A stretch of DNA of 64,000 bases, taken from positions 285,216 through 349,215 of the forward strand of contig NZ_JAGGMI010000004.1 of assembly GCF_017875235.1 (NCBI RefSeq), written 5' to 3'. The notes under the pieces are model-generated. The model worked only from the letters and a program-made list of their open reading frames with translations. It was not told the DNA's origin and did not search any database. How positions within the stretch are numbered: the stretch's first letter is position 1; every line of letters starts with the position of its first letter. The DNA is from Asticcacaulis solisilvae (GTDB lineage Bacteria; Pseudomonadota; Alphaproteobacteria; Caulobacterales; Caulobacteraceae). Positions 19,761-28,200 of the stretch are shown here, in pieces. A program made the translations under genes and the position numbers.

Positions 19761-20018
19761 ATGACACTGCGGTTCAGCGATCCCCGTCACATCCATCTTC
19801 TCTGCAGGATCGCGGAGGGCGATCTTTCAACCCTGAAAGCCCTGTACGGCCTGACCGCGCTGGTCCTTTACGCCTCCCTGCGCCGTCGCATGGACGATGA
19901 TGAGATTATCGAGCGCTTGCTGGCCGATATTTTCGCCGCCATCTGGAAACGTCCGCATGACTTTCATGCGCGGTCGGAATGGGCTGGAAAATCCCGGGAA
20001 ACGGCGCTGCTGCCGTGA
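19761..20018 (+). pseudogene. ECF sigma-factor fragment (region 2 only)
   Basis: 85 codons. Residues about 15-68 (RIAEGDLSTLKALYGLTALV, then IIERLLADIFAAIWKRPHDF) match the layout of sigma region 2 of ECF factors, where the usual text is GD...LY..T...LF...L and the acidic EE.LQEVF..VWR motif. The reading frame then leaves the family and stops; region 4, needed for -35 recognition, is absent. Probably a decayed gene, possibly a small regulator. It lies between repeats A10/A3 and tRNA-Arg. Confidence 0.55.
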
Positions 20019-20263
20019 GTAGTTCCTGAGCATGGCGCCGGCCACAATGGTGTTTGTGGTGCTATCCTTGACCCACAGCACCCGCCGCGTCTTGCGCTCC
20101 GCGGCGATCGACTTCGCCCGGACGGCTGCCGCCTGCGTTTTTCTCCAGCTTGCGATCGCCAAAAGTCTCTTTGAAGAATTGTGGGGTAGCCACTATAGTT
20201 CGCGCCCGTGTTGGCACGCGTTTTCAGGACCGCAGGCCAAACCTCTCAAGCCCTTATAAAACC

Positions 20264-20343
<80 letters not shown>

Positions 20344-20423
20344 CTTCGCCGGACACCGGCCTCAGGTGGCGCGGAACCTAAGCCAATCCCCAGCCACACT
20401 CAACCGCAAAAAGCGGATAACCA

Positions 20424-20443
20424 CAAAAAACGGCCTCCGGCCG
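20424..20443 (-). terminator. Intrinsic terminator of the 573-aa gene
   Basis: On the minus strand, CGGCC-GGA-GGCCG is followed by TTTTTTG, 5 nt beyond the stop codon at 20449. Confidence 0.7.
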
Positions 20444-20448
20444 CCAGG

Positions 20449-22170
20449 TCAGGCAGCAAGCCCCGCCGCCTGCATCATCGGTTTCAGCGCCGCCAGGGCC
20501 TGGGGATTGCCCATCAGGCTGTCGCGGATCTGCGGTATGCGTAGCAGCCGCATCACTTCCGCCTTGGCCTGGTCGCTGACCGGACCCAGCGGCGCACCAT
20601 TGCCGGCGGCGAAGTTGAGCAGCATGGCCAGCTTGTTCATCGGCGACACGGGGGCCTTCAATGTCTGCTGGATCAGATGGATGTCGCCGGCGATCTGGCC
20701 GCCGATATGGCCCAGCTTGGCCATGATCTCGTCCCGGTCGGCATCGCTCAAGGCCGCCTTCAGCACCTTCTTCTGCATCTGCGCCAGTTGCTGCAGCCGT
20801 TGCGGCGCAGGCGTGTTGGAGTTGCGGATCTCGCGTTCGAACTTCAGGCTGGTGATGGCCGACGCCAGCCAACGCGCCGCCTGGCGCTTGTTGGCCGCGC
20901 CCGCGACGTTTTCGCAAAGCCAGATCAGCTTGTCGATTTCTTCGGAGGCGGTGTTGGCGTTCTGGGTCAGGCTGGCAACGAAATCCGACGACACCAGCAT
21001 CTTGGAACGCTCGGTGAATGCCTCCTTGACGTCATCGCGCTGGGATTCTTCCTTGCCGGCGGCCGTCATGCACATGGCCAGGGCGCGCAGAATCTCGATC
21101 TCGCCTTCCGGATCGCCCGGCTTCAGGCGGCGCGGCCCCTTCAACTCCAGCATCAGGCGCTTGGAAATGTTTGCCGCCAGGGTTTTCAGGCAATCGCGCA
21201 GGATCAGGTTGTGATAGCCTTCCAGCACGTCCTTCAACGGCGGGATGATGCGCGCGATCTGCGGATCGACCTTGGCGACCAGATCGACTTCGCGGCCCGC
21301 GGCCATGCGGGTCATGATGGCCAGCGACGTGCCGAGATCGGCCTCTTCGCCCAGGACATCCGACAACGAACTGCGCGACGCGAAGATTTCGACCACCGGC
21401 GCCTCGATGACGTGCATGGCCCACTCACGGCCATCGAGATTGTCGGCCAGCACGGTGGCGAACAGCAGCAGTTTTTCGAGCTTGACCGCCGGCCGCCTGT
21501 CCTCGCCCAGCACCTTTGCCAGGGCGCCGCCCAGGATATAGGCCTTTTCAGGGTGGCCCGACAGCTTGTCGATCGTGCCGAGCCAGTTGGATGGCACCAC
21601 ATCGGGGAAGGTCTTCTTGCGGCCATCGGTGATCAGGCGGGTCACTGCCTTGTCGATCAAGGCGCGCCAGCGGCGCATCAGTTCGTGCAGGTCCTGGCCC
21701 GTGTCCTGGCTTTCCGGCACGGCCAGCTTCTGCACCACATGCTGGAGCTCGGTGCCCGTTGCCTCCAGCCGTTCAGCGAGGTCGGGCCGGTGCAGCAGTT
21801 CAAACGGCGTGACGGCATTGCGTTTCAGCCATTCTTCCAGAAGGCGCGAAATCTTCTCGCGCGCCACGGCGGTATACAGGTCCTGGGGGGCGGTACAGAC
21901 GCTGTCGACCGAAGCGACCGTCTTGACCTTTGTCTTCTGTTCGGGGGCGCCCTTGGTGAAGACGGTCAGCGAGCGGTATTCACCGCTGTTGTTGTCGAGC
22001 GTCTCCTTGCTGACCATCACGGCCGCGAAGCTTTTTTCGACCAGCAGGGTCTCGGCCGACTTTATGGCAAGATCACGGTTTTCCAGCGCCATTTGCAGGG
22101 CCCATGACGATGACGGCGTCTTGCGCGCGAAAACCTCGTAGTGCACCTGGCTGTGAGCAAAGGAACTCAT
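20449..22170 (-). CDS. Conserved hypothetical protein, 573 aa
   Basis: Not recognised as a named domain. The sequence is largely predicted helix with no signal peptide or membrane segment, so cytoplasmic. It has an N-terminal segment with mixed beta character (about 1-90), then helical repeats to the C-terminus, and a tail of the form [18 protein letters not shown]. It is transcribed away from chvI, about 207 bp apart, and has its own terminator. In many alphaproteobacteria pckA occupies the position next to chvI, so this neighbour may be informative. Coding character is clear; function is unknown. Confidence 0.8.
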   Translation of the reverse strand: MSSFAHSQVHYEVFARKTPSSSWALQMALENRDLAIKSAETLLVEKSFAAVMVSKETLDNNSGEYRSLTVFTKGAPEQKTKVKTVASVDSVCTAPQDLYTAVAREKISRLLEEWLKRNAVTPFELLHRPDLAERLEATGTELQHVVQKLAVPESQDTGQDLHELMRRWRALIDKAVTRLITDGRKKTFPDVVPSNWLGTIDKLSGHPEKAYILGGALAKVLGEDRRPAVKLEKLLLFATVLADNLDGREWAMHVIEAPVVEIFASRSSLSDVLGEEADLGTSLAIMTRMAAGREVDLVAKVDPQIARIIPPLKDVLEGYHNLILRDCLKTLAANISKRLMLELKGPRRLKPGDPEGEIEILRALAMCMTAAGKEESQRDDVKEAFTERSKMLVSSDFVASLTQNANTASEEIDKLIWLCENVAGAANKRQAARWLASAITSLKFEREIRNSNTPAPQRLQQLAQMQKKVLKAALSDADRDEIMAKLGHIGGQIAGDIHLIQQTLKAPVSPMNKLAMLLNFAAGNGAPLGPVSDQAKAEVMRLLRIPQIRDSLMGNPQALAALKPMMQAAGLAA

Positions 22171-22377
22171 TACATTTCCCGGTCAACCCCTACCATGGGG
22201 CCTTGAAATTCCTGCAAAATTTACACAAATGGGGTTAAAATCCCATTGAGGACGCAGACGCGTCCCGATATGACCTGCTTTGAGCCGCGTTCCCGCCTTG
22301 AAATGGTCGCTATTGCGCTCGAAGAACTGTAGCAGTGGCGTATCCTATTCTACCCTTTACAGAAAACCGGAGCATTC

Positions 22378-23088
22378 ATGGCCCGCATTACCCTGGTCGA
22401 TGACGACGAAAACATCGTGACAAGCGTATCCCTCGCGCTGGAAAGCGGCGGTCATACGATCCAGGCCTATTACGACGGGGCCACCGGCCTGGCCGCGCTC
22501 GAGAAGGATCCGCCGGATCTCGCCATTCTCGACGTCAAGATGCCGCGCATGGACGGCATGGAAGTCCTGAAACGCGTCCGGGCGACATCGAACCTGCCGG
22601 TCATCATACTGACGTCCAAGGACGACGAGATCGACGAAATCCTGGGTTTCAACCTGGGCGCCGACGACTATATGCACAAGCCGTTCTCGCAGCGCCTGCT
22701 GCTGGAGCGCGTCAAGGCAGTGCTGCGCCGCGCCGGCATCGTCGAACAGGGTGAGGCGCCTGAGGTCCAGGAAGCGCTGAACGCCAAGTCGCTGAAGCGC
22801 GGCAAGCTGGTCATGGACGCCGCGCGTCACGAATGCACCTGGGACGGCAAGCCCGTACGCCTGACCGTCACCGAATTCCTGCTGCTGCACGCCCTGGCCC
22901 AGCGTCCAGGCTTCGTCAAGAGCCGCGACAACCTGATGGACGCGGCCTATGACGATCAGGTCTATGTTGACGACCGTACGATCGACAGCCACGTCAAGCG
23001 CATGCGCAAGAAGTTCCGCGTCGTCGATCCCGAGTTCGATTCGATCGAGACGCTGTATGGCGTCGGCTACCGTTACCGCGAAGCCTGA
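22378..23088 (+). CDS. chvI: Two-component response regulator ChvI (OmpR family)
   Basis: DNA-binding response regulator of the ChvG-ChvI envelope/acid-stress system. 236 aa: receiver domain at residues 1-120 with the acidic pocket DDDE near 8-11, phospho-acceptor Asp52 ([12 protein letters not shown]) and Lys in MHKPFS; winged-helix DNA-binding domain at about 140-235 with [17 protein letters not shown] and YGVGYRYR. Immediately followed by the cognate kinase gene (27-nt gap). In related bacteria the pair controls envelope integrity, exopolysaccharide and outer-membrane genes. Confidence 0.93.
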   Translation: MARITLVDDDENIVTSVSLALESGGHTIQAYYDGATGLAALEKDPPDLAILDVKMPRMDGMEVLKRVRATSNLPVIILTSKDDEIDEILGFNLGADDYMHKPFSQRLLLERVKAVLRRAGIVEQGEAPEVQEALNAKSLKRGKLVMDAARHECTWDGKPVRLTVTEFLLLHALAQRPGFVKSRDNLMDAAYDDQVYVDDRTIDSHVKRMRKKFRVVDPEFDSIETLYGVGYRYREA

Positions 23089-23115
23089 GCACACGTCCTG
23101 CCATAGGAAACGGCG

Positions 23116-24672
23116 ATGACACCCAGTCCCTGGTACAAGCGGCTGCCCTTTATCCATTCGCGCCTGGGGCGGCTGGTTGTCGGACTGAACATCATCAGCC
23201 TGCTGATCCTTGTTTCCGGCACATTGGTCGTGAACGAGTTCCGCCGCGGTCTGATCCAGGCCTATGAGGATTCGCTGAAGTCCCAGGCCCAAACCATCGG
23301 CAACCTGATCGGGGCCGTGGCGACGGGTGAGGAGAACGAAGCCCCACATCTGCAGCCCTATTACGCCGCGCAGGTGATGAACCGCTTCATTCCGCAGGGC
23401 CAGCGCGCGCGTCTGTTCGACATCAACGGCGAGCTGGTATCGGACGGCACCTGGATCGCCGACTCGCTGGCCGGATCGGACCGGATCGAGGTCGCGCCCC
23501 TGCCGCCGGCGCGCAAGTCCACCGATCCGCAGCCCAAGGACAATTCTTCTGAAATGGCGAAGCTTCGCGCCCAGGGCCAGAGCGACCTCCAGGACGAGGT
23601 CGCCATGGCGCTGAGCGGTACGGAAGTGGCGCATGTCCGCCACAACGAGCGCGGCCGGAAGGTCGTGTCAGTCTCCATTCCGATCAAGCGGGTGAAGACG
23701 GTTCTGGGCGTGCTGACGCTGGAGCGCGGCAATGTCGACGAGATCGTCCAGGCGCAGCGTCAAGCCATGGTGCCCTTCATCCTGGTCGCCTTGGGCGTGA
23801 CCTTCATCTCGTCGATCATGCTGCATTTCCTGATCACGCGTCCGATTCAGCGCCTGTCGGTGGCCGCCGATACGGTTCGCGCCAACCAGGCGCGCGCCAT
23901 CTCCCTGCCTGATCTCGAGGAGCGCCAGGACGAGATCGGCGGCCTGGCGCGGTCGCTGGAAAGCATGACCGATACACTATGGCGGCGGATGGAGGAGATC
24001 GACCGCTTCGCCGCCGACGTGGCGCATGAGATCAAGAATCCGCTGACCTCAATCCGCAGCGCCCTGGAGACCCTGTCGATCGTCAGGGACGACAGCGCCA
24101 AGGACCGGCTGATGGGGGTGCTGAACCAGGATGTACGCCGGCTGGATCGCCTGATCACCGACATCTCCAATGCGTCGCGCCTCGACGCCGAGCTGTCACG
24201 CGACGTGCCCAAGGCGGTCGATGTCGGCGGGCTGATGGAAGACATCGTGTCGCTGTATGAACATACCGGCACGGTGCGCGTCTCCTTAAGCCGGGAGATC
24301 GCGCACGCCCGGGTCAACGGCCGCGAAGGCCCGCTAGGCCAGGTCTTCCGCAACGTCATCGACAATGCCCGCTCCTTCTCGCCCGAAGACGGTGAGGTCC
24401 GTGTCACCCTGCTCCCGGGCGAGGCCGGGCAGCTCCTGGTCACGATCGAGGACGATGGCCCGGGGATTCCGGAGGAAAACCTGGAGACCATCTTCCAGCG
24501 GTTCTATACGTCGCGGCCGAAGGGCACGAGCTTCGGTAACAATTCGGGCCTTGGCCTGTCGATCTCGCGCCAGATCGTCGAGGCGCACCACGGCAAGATC
24601 TGGGCGGAAAACCGGACCGAAGGCGACACGGTGTTGGGGGCGAGGTTCAGTATTATCCTGCCGAGCGCCTGA
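23116..24672 (+). CDS. chvG: Sensor histidine kinase ChvG/ExoS
   Basis: Membrane kinase of 518 aa. First membrane helix about residues 19-39, periplasmic sensing region to about 218, second helix about 220-240, HAMP linker about 240-295. The dimerisation/phospho-acceptor domain carries His304 in DVAHEIKNPLTSIRSALETL. The ATPase domain shows N, G1 and G2 boxes (VIDNARSFS, EDDGPGIPEEN, GLGLSI). Order and spacing with chvI and hprK are typical of alphaproteobacteria, where the periplasmic inhibitor ExoR can bind this kinase; no exoR is in the window. Confidence 0.92.
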   Translation: MTPSPWYKRLPFIHSRLGRLVVGLNIISLLILVSGTLVVNEFRRGLIQAYEDSLKSQAQTIGNLIGAVATGEENEAPHLQPYYAAQVMNRFIPQGQRARLFDINGELVSDGTWIADSLAGSDRIEVAPLPPARKSTDPQPKDNSSEMAKLRAQGQSDLQDEVAMALSGTEVAHVRHNERGRKVVSVSIPIKRVKTVLGVLTLERGNVDEIVQAQRQAMVPFILVALGVTFISSIMLHFLITRPIQRLSVAADTVRANQARAISLPDLEERQDEIGGLARSLESMTDTLWRRMEEIDRFAADVAHEIKNPLTSIRSALETLSIVRDDSAKDRLMGVLNQDVRRLDRLITDISNASRLDAELSRDVPKAVDVGGLMEDIVSLYEHTGTVRVSLSREIAHARVNGREGPLGQVFRNVIDNARSFSPEDGEVRVTLLPGEAGQLLVTIEDDGPGIPEENLETIFQRFYTSRPKGTSFGNNSGLGLSISRQIVEAHHGKIWAENRTEGDTVLGARFSIILPSA

Positions 24673-24684
24673 TATTTCCGGGGT

Positions 24685-24799
24685 GTGGGGCCCGTGGCCC
24701 CACGAACACCCTTTTTTCTTTTCCTCTTTCGGCCGCTTGCGGCCGAAAGAGGAAAAGAAGTAAGTCTTGGGGCCCAAAAAACGTTTCTTGGGGCCCCAA
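24685..24799. repeat. Cluster of perfect palindromes between chvG and hprK
   Basis: Three kinds of structure in 115 bp. First GTGGGGCC-CGT-GGCCCCAC (24685-24703). Then a 20-bp perfect stem TTCTTTTCCTCTTTCGGCCG (24716-24735) with loop CTTG and its complement at 24740-24759. Then TTGGGGCCCAA (24767-24777) and TTGGGGCCCCAA (24788-24799). No clean T-run follows, so simple termination is not assured; the last palindrome ends 23 nt before the hprK ATG. Confidence 0.8.
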
Positions 24800-24822
24800 T
24801 CCCATAAGTTTTCGGCACCCGC

Positions 24823-25251
24823 ATGAGCAAACTGATCCTCCACGCCACCTCCCTGACCCTCCTGGTCGGCCAGACCTGGCGCGGCGTGCTGATCGTGGGG
24901 CCGTCCGGCATCGGCAAGAGCGACCTGGCCCTGCGTGCCATCGAATCGGGCTGTCACCTGGTTTCGGACGACTATTCGTGCATCTGGACGTCCGGCGGAC
25001 ACCTCTATGCCGCCCCTCCCGAAACCATCGAAGGACTGATGGAAGTACGGGGCTTAGGGATAATCGGCCAGGGCCAGCGCCGTCCCATGACCCGCGTCAC
25101 ACTTGTGGCCCTGGCGCAGACCGATCCGGTCGACCGCTTGCCGGAAAACGAAATCACTCCCATATTGGGACTGAACCTCCCGACGACCCGTCTCAATCCG
25201 CGTGAAGCGTCATCGGTGTCCAAGCTTATCACGCGCCTGCGGCAAAACTAG
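24823..25251 (+). CDS. hprK: HPr kinase/phosphorylase, short alphaproteobacterial form
   Basis: Phosphorylates HPr on a regulatory serine. Only 142 aa, the compact form lacking the N-terminal domain of Gram-positive HprK. The P-loop GPSGIGKS lies at residues 26-33, followed by LVSDDYSCI and the HprK signature region EVRGLGIIG. It lies downstream of chvIG and upstream of EIIA and HPr, its substrate. A palindrome cluster lies directly upstream, so expression may be set separately from chvG. Confidence 0.9.
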   Translation: MSKLILHATSLTLLVGQTWRGVLIVGPSGIGKSDLALRAIESGCHLVSDDYSCIWTSGGHLYAAPPETIEGLMEVRGLGIIGQGQRRPMTRVTLVALAQTDPVDRLPENEITPILGLNLPTTRLNPREASSVSKLITRLRQN

Positions 25252-25445
25252 ACGGGCGCTGGTTTCGCAGCACCGTCACATCTTTACCGTGCCCTTACGT
25301 CAAGTGACACAGAAGCCACGGTTTTCGCTGTGGTGCGGGTTTTGCTGGGAAGTTCAGAATTTCTCATTTTGCAGTGCGAAGCAAAGAGGACTAGTATCGC
25401 GCATTCGGCCGGTCGCACGAGCGCGGCAGTAAGGTTAAGGCATAC

Positions 25446-25850
25446 ATGATCGGACTGGTGATCGTTACGCATGGCAGGCTCGCCGAAGAGTTCGTCGCGG
25501 CGATGGAACATGTGGTGGGGCCACAGAGCCAGGTAACCCCCATCTGCATCGGCCCCGAGGACGATGTCAGCCTGCGCCGTCAGGAAATCCTGAAGGCCAC
25601 GGCCGAGAACGACACCGGTGACGGCGTCATTCTGCTGACCGACATGTTTGGCGGCACGCCGTCCAACCTGGCCATTTCGGTGATGGAACAGACGCGCGCC
25701 GAAGTCATCGCCGGCATCAACCTGCCCATGCTGATCAAGCTGGCCTCGCTTCGCCGCAACGAAGACCTGGGCGCCTGCGTCTGCCACGCCCAGGAAGCCG
25801 GACGCAAATACGTGACCGTCGCCTCCTACGTCCTGTCCGGAGACAACTGA
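25446..25850 (+). CDS. PTS EIIA component, mannose family
   Basis: Phosphoryl carrier of 134 aa related to ManX EIIA. The phospho-accepting residue is His9 in LVIVTHGRLAEEF. The active-site segment LLTDMFGGTPSNLA follows the family pattern. With no EIIB or EIIC nearby, it is probably part of the regulatory rather than sugar-transporting PTS of alphaproteobacteria, receiving phosphate from HPr. It starts 194 nt after hprK with no rapZ gene in the gap. Confidence 0.9.
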   Translation: MIGLVIVTHGRLAEEFVAAMEHVVGPQSQVTPICIGPEDDVSLRRQEILKATAENDTGDGVILLTDMFGGTPSNLAISVMEQTRAEVIAGINLPMLIKLASLRRNEDLGACVCHAQEAGRKYVTVASYVLSGDN

Positions 25851-25920
25851 GTCTCATAGGATTTTGACTGGACTCAGAATCAGAACTCTCGCATCATCCC
25901 GCAAAACACAGAGCATCGCC

Positions 25921-26010
25921 CGCTTCAAATGAAGCGAAGCTATGCTCTTATTTTTCGTTTTGTCGCATTTCCTAACGGCGAACCGCTTTGGCACTTCGCC
26001 GGGAAATGCT
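25921..26010 (-). repeat. Family A-related hairpin (A8) directly ahead of ptsH
   Basis: GCATTTCC (25965-25972) plus CGGCGAA (25976-25982) pair with TTCGCCG (25995-26001) plus GGAAATGC (26002-26009). On the minus strand the loop reads GTGCCAAAGCGG, the same loop class as the canonical copies but with different stem bases. It ends about 11 nt before the AGGAGG of ptsH. Confidence 0.65.
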
Positions 26011-26030
26011 CCGCCTCCCAAGGAGGTCCC

Positions 26031-26321
26031 ATGAGTGAGACGGCATTACCGGTGCGAGCCCAGGTCGAAATCTGCAACAACAAAGGCCTGCACGCGCGCG
26101 CCTCGGCTAAGTTCGTGAAACTGGCCTCGAGTTTCGAAAACGCTCAAATCCATGTCATCAAGGACGACAATCGTGTCGATGCCCTGTCGATCATGGGCCT
26201 GTTGATGCTGGGCGCCGCCAAGGGCTCGCTGATTGAAATCGAAGCCGAGGGCGAGGAAGCCGAAGCCGCCGTCACGGCACTCAGCGAACTGGTCGCCAAC
26301 CGCTTCGACGAAGAGGCATGA
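26031..26321 (+). CDS. ptsH: Phosphocarrier protein HPr
   Basis: Small PTS phosphocarrier, 96 aa. The catalytic His21 lies in NNKGLHARASAKFV, and the regulatory serine is Ser53 in DALSIMGLLMLGAAKG, the target of HprK. ATG at 26031 is selected because AGGAGG lies at 26021-26026; an in-frame ATG at 25929 would read through repeat A8. Phosphate donor EI is not encoded here. It partners with the EIIA and HprK upstream to sense carbon/nitrogen state. A GTG for an exported proline-rich protein follows after one base. Confidence 0.93.
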   Translation: MSETALPVRAQVEICNNKGLHARASAKFVKLASSFENAQIHVIKDDNRVDALSIMGLLMLGAAKGSLIEIEAEGEEAEAAVTALSELVANRFDEEA

Positions 26322-26322
26322 C

Positions 26323-27132
26323 GTGAAACCGCTCTGGCTTGCCGTTGCCCTTGCCCTTTCGTTCACGGCGCCGACTGTCGCGCACGCCGAAGAGGGCGAG
26401 CCCGAAGCCACGGCGCCGGTAAAGAAGAAAATCCGCAAGAAGACCAAGGCGAAACCCAAGGCCCCGGCGCCCGCGAAACCCGCCGGGCCGGTGCCCTATA
26501 CCTCGCTTGCGCCGTCGACCTTGCCCAATGCCCAGCCGGTGACGCCCGGCCCGCCGGCGCACGCGCTGACGCATGAGGTCATGCCCCAACCGGCGGAAAC
26601 GAACGTGCCGGTCGCGCCGCCTTCCGATGTCGCCATTGCGCCGAAAGTCGATACTACGCCGCCTCCCCCACCGCCGCCGGTGGTGGCCCAGGCGATCCCA
26701 CAGGCCGCGCCGACGGTCGGCGGCCAGGCGCAGATCAGCCTGAAGTGCGAAACCACCGTGGTCGACGGCAAGCAGATGGTCAGCCGCGGCAGCTTCTATA
26801 TCGACCTGTTCCCGTCGGCGGTCTTCCCCGACCAGACGGCCGACTTCAAATTCCTCTTCGTCGACCCCGCGCACAAGTCGCTGATTCGCGGCTCGGTTTG
26901 CCAGGATACGATGTGCACGGCCAATGTCACCGACAGTGCCTACTACCTTGTCAACAAGGTGACCAAGCGCGGCGCGGCGCTGCGCATCACGCTCGACCGG
27001 TCGCGCGGCGCCTTCTATGCCGAGGAGATCGACAGCGGCGTCTTCGGGATGTTCGGCGGCAACAAGAAGGGCAGTCATCCCGGCGAAAGCGGCTATTGCA
27101 CGCCGCAAAGCTTACCATCGAAGCTGTTCTGA
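26323..27132 (+). CDS. Exported proline-rich protein, unknown
   Basis: GTG at 26323 follows the ptsH stop by one base, suggesting coupling. 269 aa. Signal peptide about residues 1-21 (WLAVALALSFTAPTVAHA). Residues about 25-125 are low-complexity, rich in Pro, Ala, Lys and Val, with KKKIRKKTKAKPKAP and a run of eight prolines, as in periplasm-spanning linkers. The C-terminal domain (about 130-269) has four cysteines (LKCETT, SVCQDTMC, GYCTP) that could form two disulfides. No family recognised. An export-linked gene coupled to HPr is unusual. Confidence 0.7.
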   Translation: MKPLWLAVALALSFTAPTVAHAEEGEPEATAPVKKKIRKKTKAKPKAPAPAKPAGPVPYTSLAPSTLPNAQPVTPGPPAHALTHEVMPQPAETNVPVAPPSDVAIAPKVDTTPPPPPPPVVAQAIPQAAPTVGGQAQISLKCETTVVDGKQMVSRGSFYIDLFPSAVFPDQTADFKFLFVDPAHKSLIRGSVCQDTMCTANVTDSAYYLVNKVTKRGAALRITLDRSRGAFYAEEIDSGVFGMFGGNKKGSHPGESGYCTPQSLPSKLF

Positions 27133-27250
27133 CTTCGTAAGCCAAAGCGCCATTACGTCTTTCTTACGAACGCACCCGGGTCCCGCGTGGAAACCTTAGC
27201 CGGTGCCCGCTATCCTTTGATCAACAAATTGATTTCAAAGGAGATAAGTC

Positions 27251-27490
27251 ATGAACCGCGATCGTATCGACGGCAGTTGGGAACAGGTTAAGGGCCACGT
27301 GCAGAAGGCGTGGGGCAAGCTGACCAATGACGATCTTGACGTTATCGAAGGTAACCGCAAGCTTCTCGCTGGCAAGATCCAGGAGCGCTACGGCGTCGCC
27401 CAGGACGAAGCAGAACTTCAGGTTCGCCGCTGGAACGACGAAAATAACGACTTGGTCGACGACGGCACGATCCGTTCGGACCGGCTTTAG
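27251..27490 (+). CDS. CsbD family stress-response protein
   Basis: Small hydrophilic protein, 79 aa, with the CsbD pattern: MNRDRIDGSWEQVKGHVQKA followed by WGKLTNDDLDVIEG and a helical tail with AGKIQERYG. Members are induced in general stress; biochemical role unknown. GGAGA lies ahead of the ATG, and the gene has its own terminator, so it is monocistronic. Confidence 0.9.
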   Translation: MNRDRIDGSWEQVKGHVQKAWGKLTNDDLDVIEGNRKLLAGKIQERYGVAQDEAELQVRRWNDENNDLVDDGTIRSDRL

Positions 27491-27523
27491 CAAACATCTT
27501 CGGTTCCGCCGGACCGGAGTGAC

Positions 27524-27562
27524 AAGAGCGGAAACGGCCTGACGGTCGTTTCCGCTCTTTGT
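27524..27562 (+). terminator. Intrinsic terminator after the csbD-like gene
   Basis: AAGAGCGGAAACG (27524-27536) pairs with CGTTTCCGCTCTT (27547-27559), 13 bp with a 10-nt loop, followed by a short T-rich stretch. Confidence 0.8.
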
Positions 27563-27615
27563 GTTTGAAAGGCACAACGTGTTAAACAGACCGCAGCGAA
27601 ACGACCTGGACGCCG

Positions 27616-28200
27616 ATGACCCTGCTGGAACGCCTGAGAACCGAGACGCGCGACGCCCATGAAGCCCTGCATATCCATCCGCTTCTGGCGCCCCTCGTCT
27701 CCCCGGACGTGACGTTGCGCGACTACCGCTATGCGCTTCTGGCCTTCGAGCTGTTCTACCGGACCATGGAAGCCCGCACCGTTTCTTTTCCGGTCGACAG
27801 CGCGCCCGTGCGCGACTGGCTGGCGCAGGACATGCGCAGGCAAGGGCTCACGCCGCTCGATATTCGGGTTTCCCTCCCCGGCCTCTATACTCCCTCCCAA
27901 ATATGGGGTTACCTCTATGTCAAGCAGGGATCGATGCTGGGCGGTAACGTGATGACAAAGGCCCTCCGGCGCCATCTCGGGCTGCAACCCCTGACGGAAC
28001 AACGATTTTTTGCCGGATTTGGCGACCAAAACGGGGCGCAATGGCAAAAATTTATTGAAAACTTATTCGCGACAGCGTCTTCTTTACGCATGAATGAAAC
28101 CATAGAGACGGCCGTGGCGTGCTTTCAGGGAGTCGCCGGTATTTGCGACGCCGTGCTCCGCCTGAAAGACGCCGACGGCCATGACCTTCAAACCCCGTGA
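27616..28200 (+). CDS. bphO: Biliverdin-producing heme oxygenase
   Basis: Opens heme to biliverdin, the chromophore for the phytochrome encoded next. 194 aa, bacterial BphO size. The proximal heme ligand is probably His15 in TRDAHEALH. The distal-helix glycine-containing segment is YVKQGSMLGGNVM. The last 20 nt overlap the phytochrome gene, so the two are co-translated. Cytoplasmic. Confidence 0.9.
   Translation: MTLLERLRTETRDAHEALHIHPLLAPLVSPDVTLRDYRYALLAFELFYRTMEARTVSFPVDSAPVRDWLAQDMRRQGLTPLDIRVSLPGLYTPSQIWGYLYVKQGSMLGGNVMTKALRRHLGLQPLTEQRFFAGFGDQNGAQWQKFIENLFATASSLRMNETIETAVACFQGVAGICDAVLRLKDADGHDLQTP

Noticed and set aside
19827..20162. Minus-strand frame just downstream of tRNA-Arg
   Set aside because: Overlaps the ECF-like fragment, no ribosome-binding site and no recognised motif; the sigma region-2 reading is better supported.
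22357..23643. 428-codon minus-strand frame over chvI and chvG
   Set aside because: Shadow of well-identified two-component genes.
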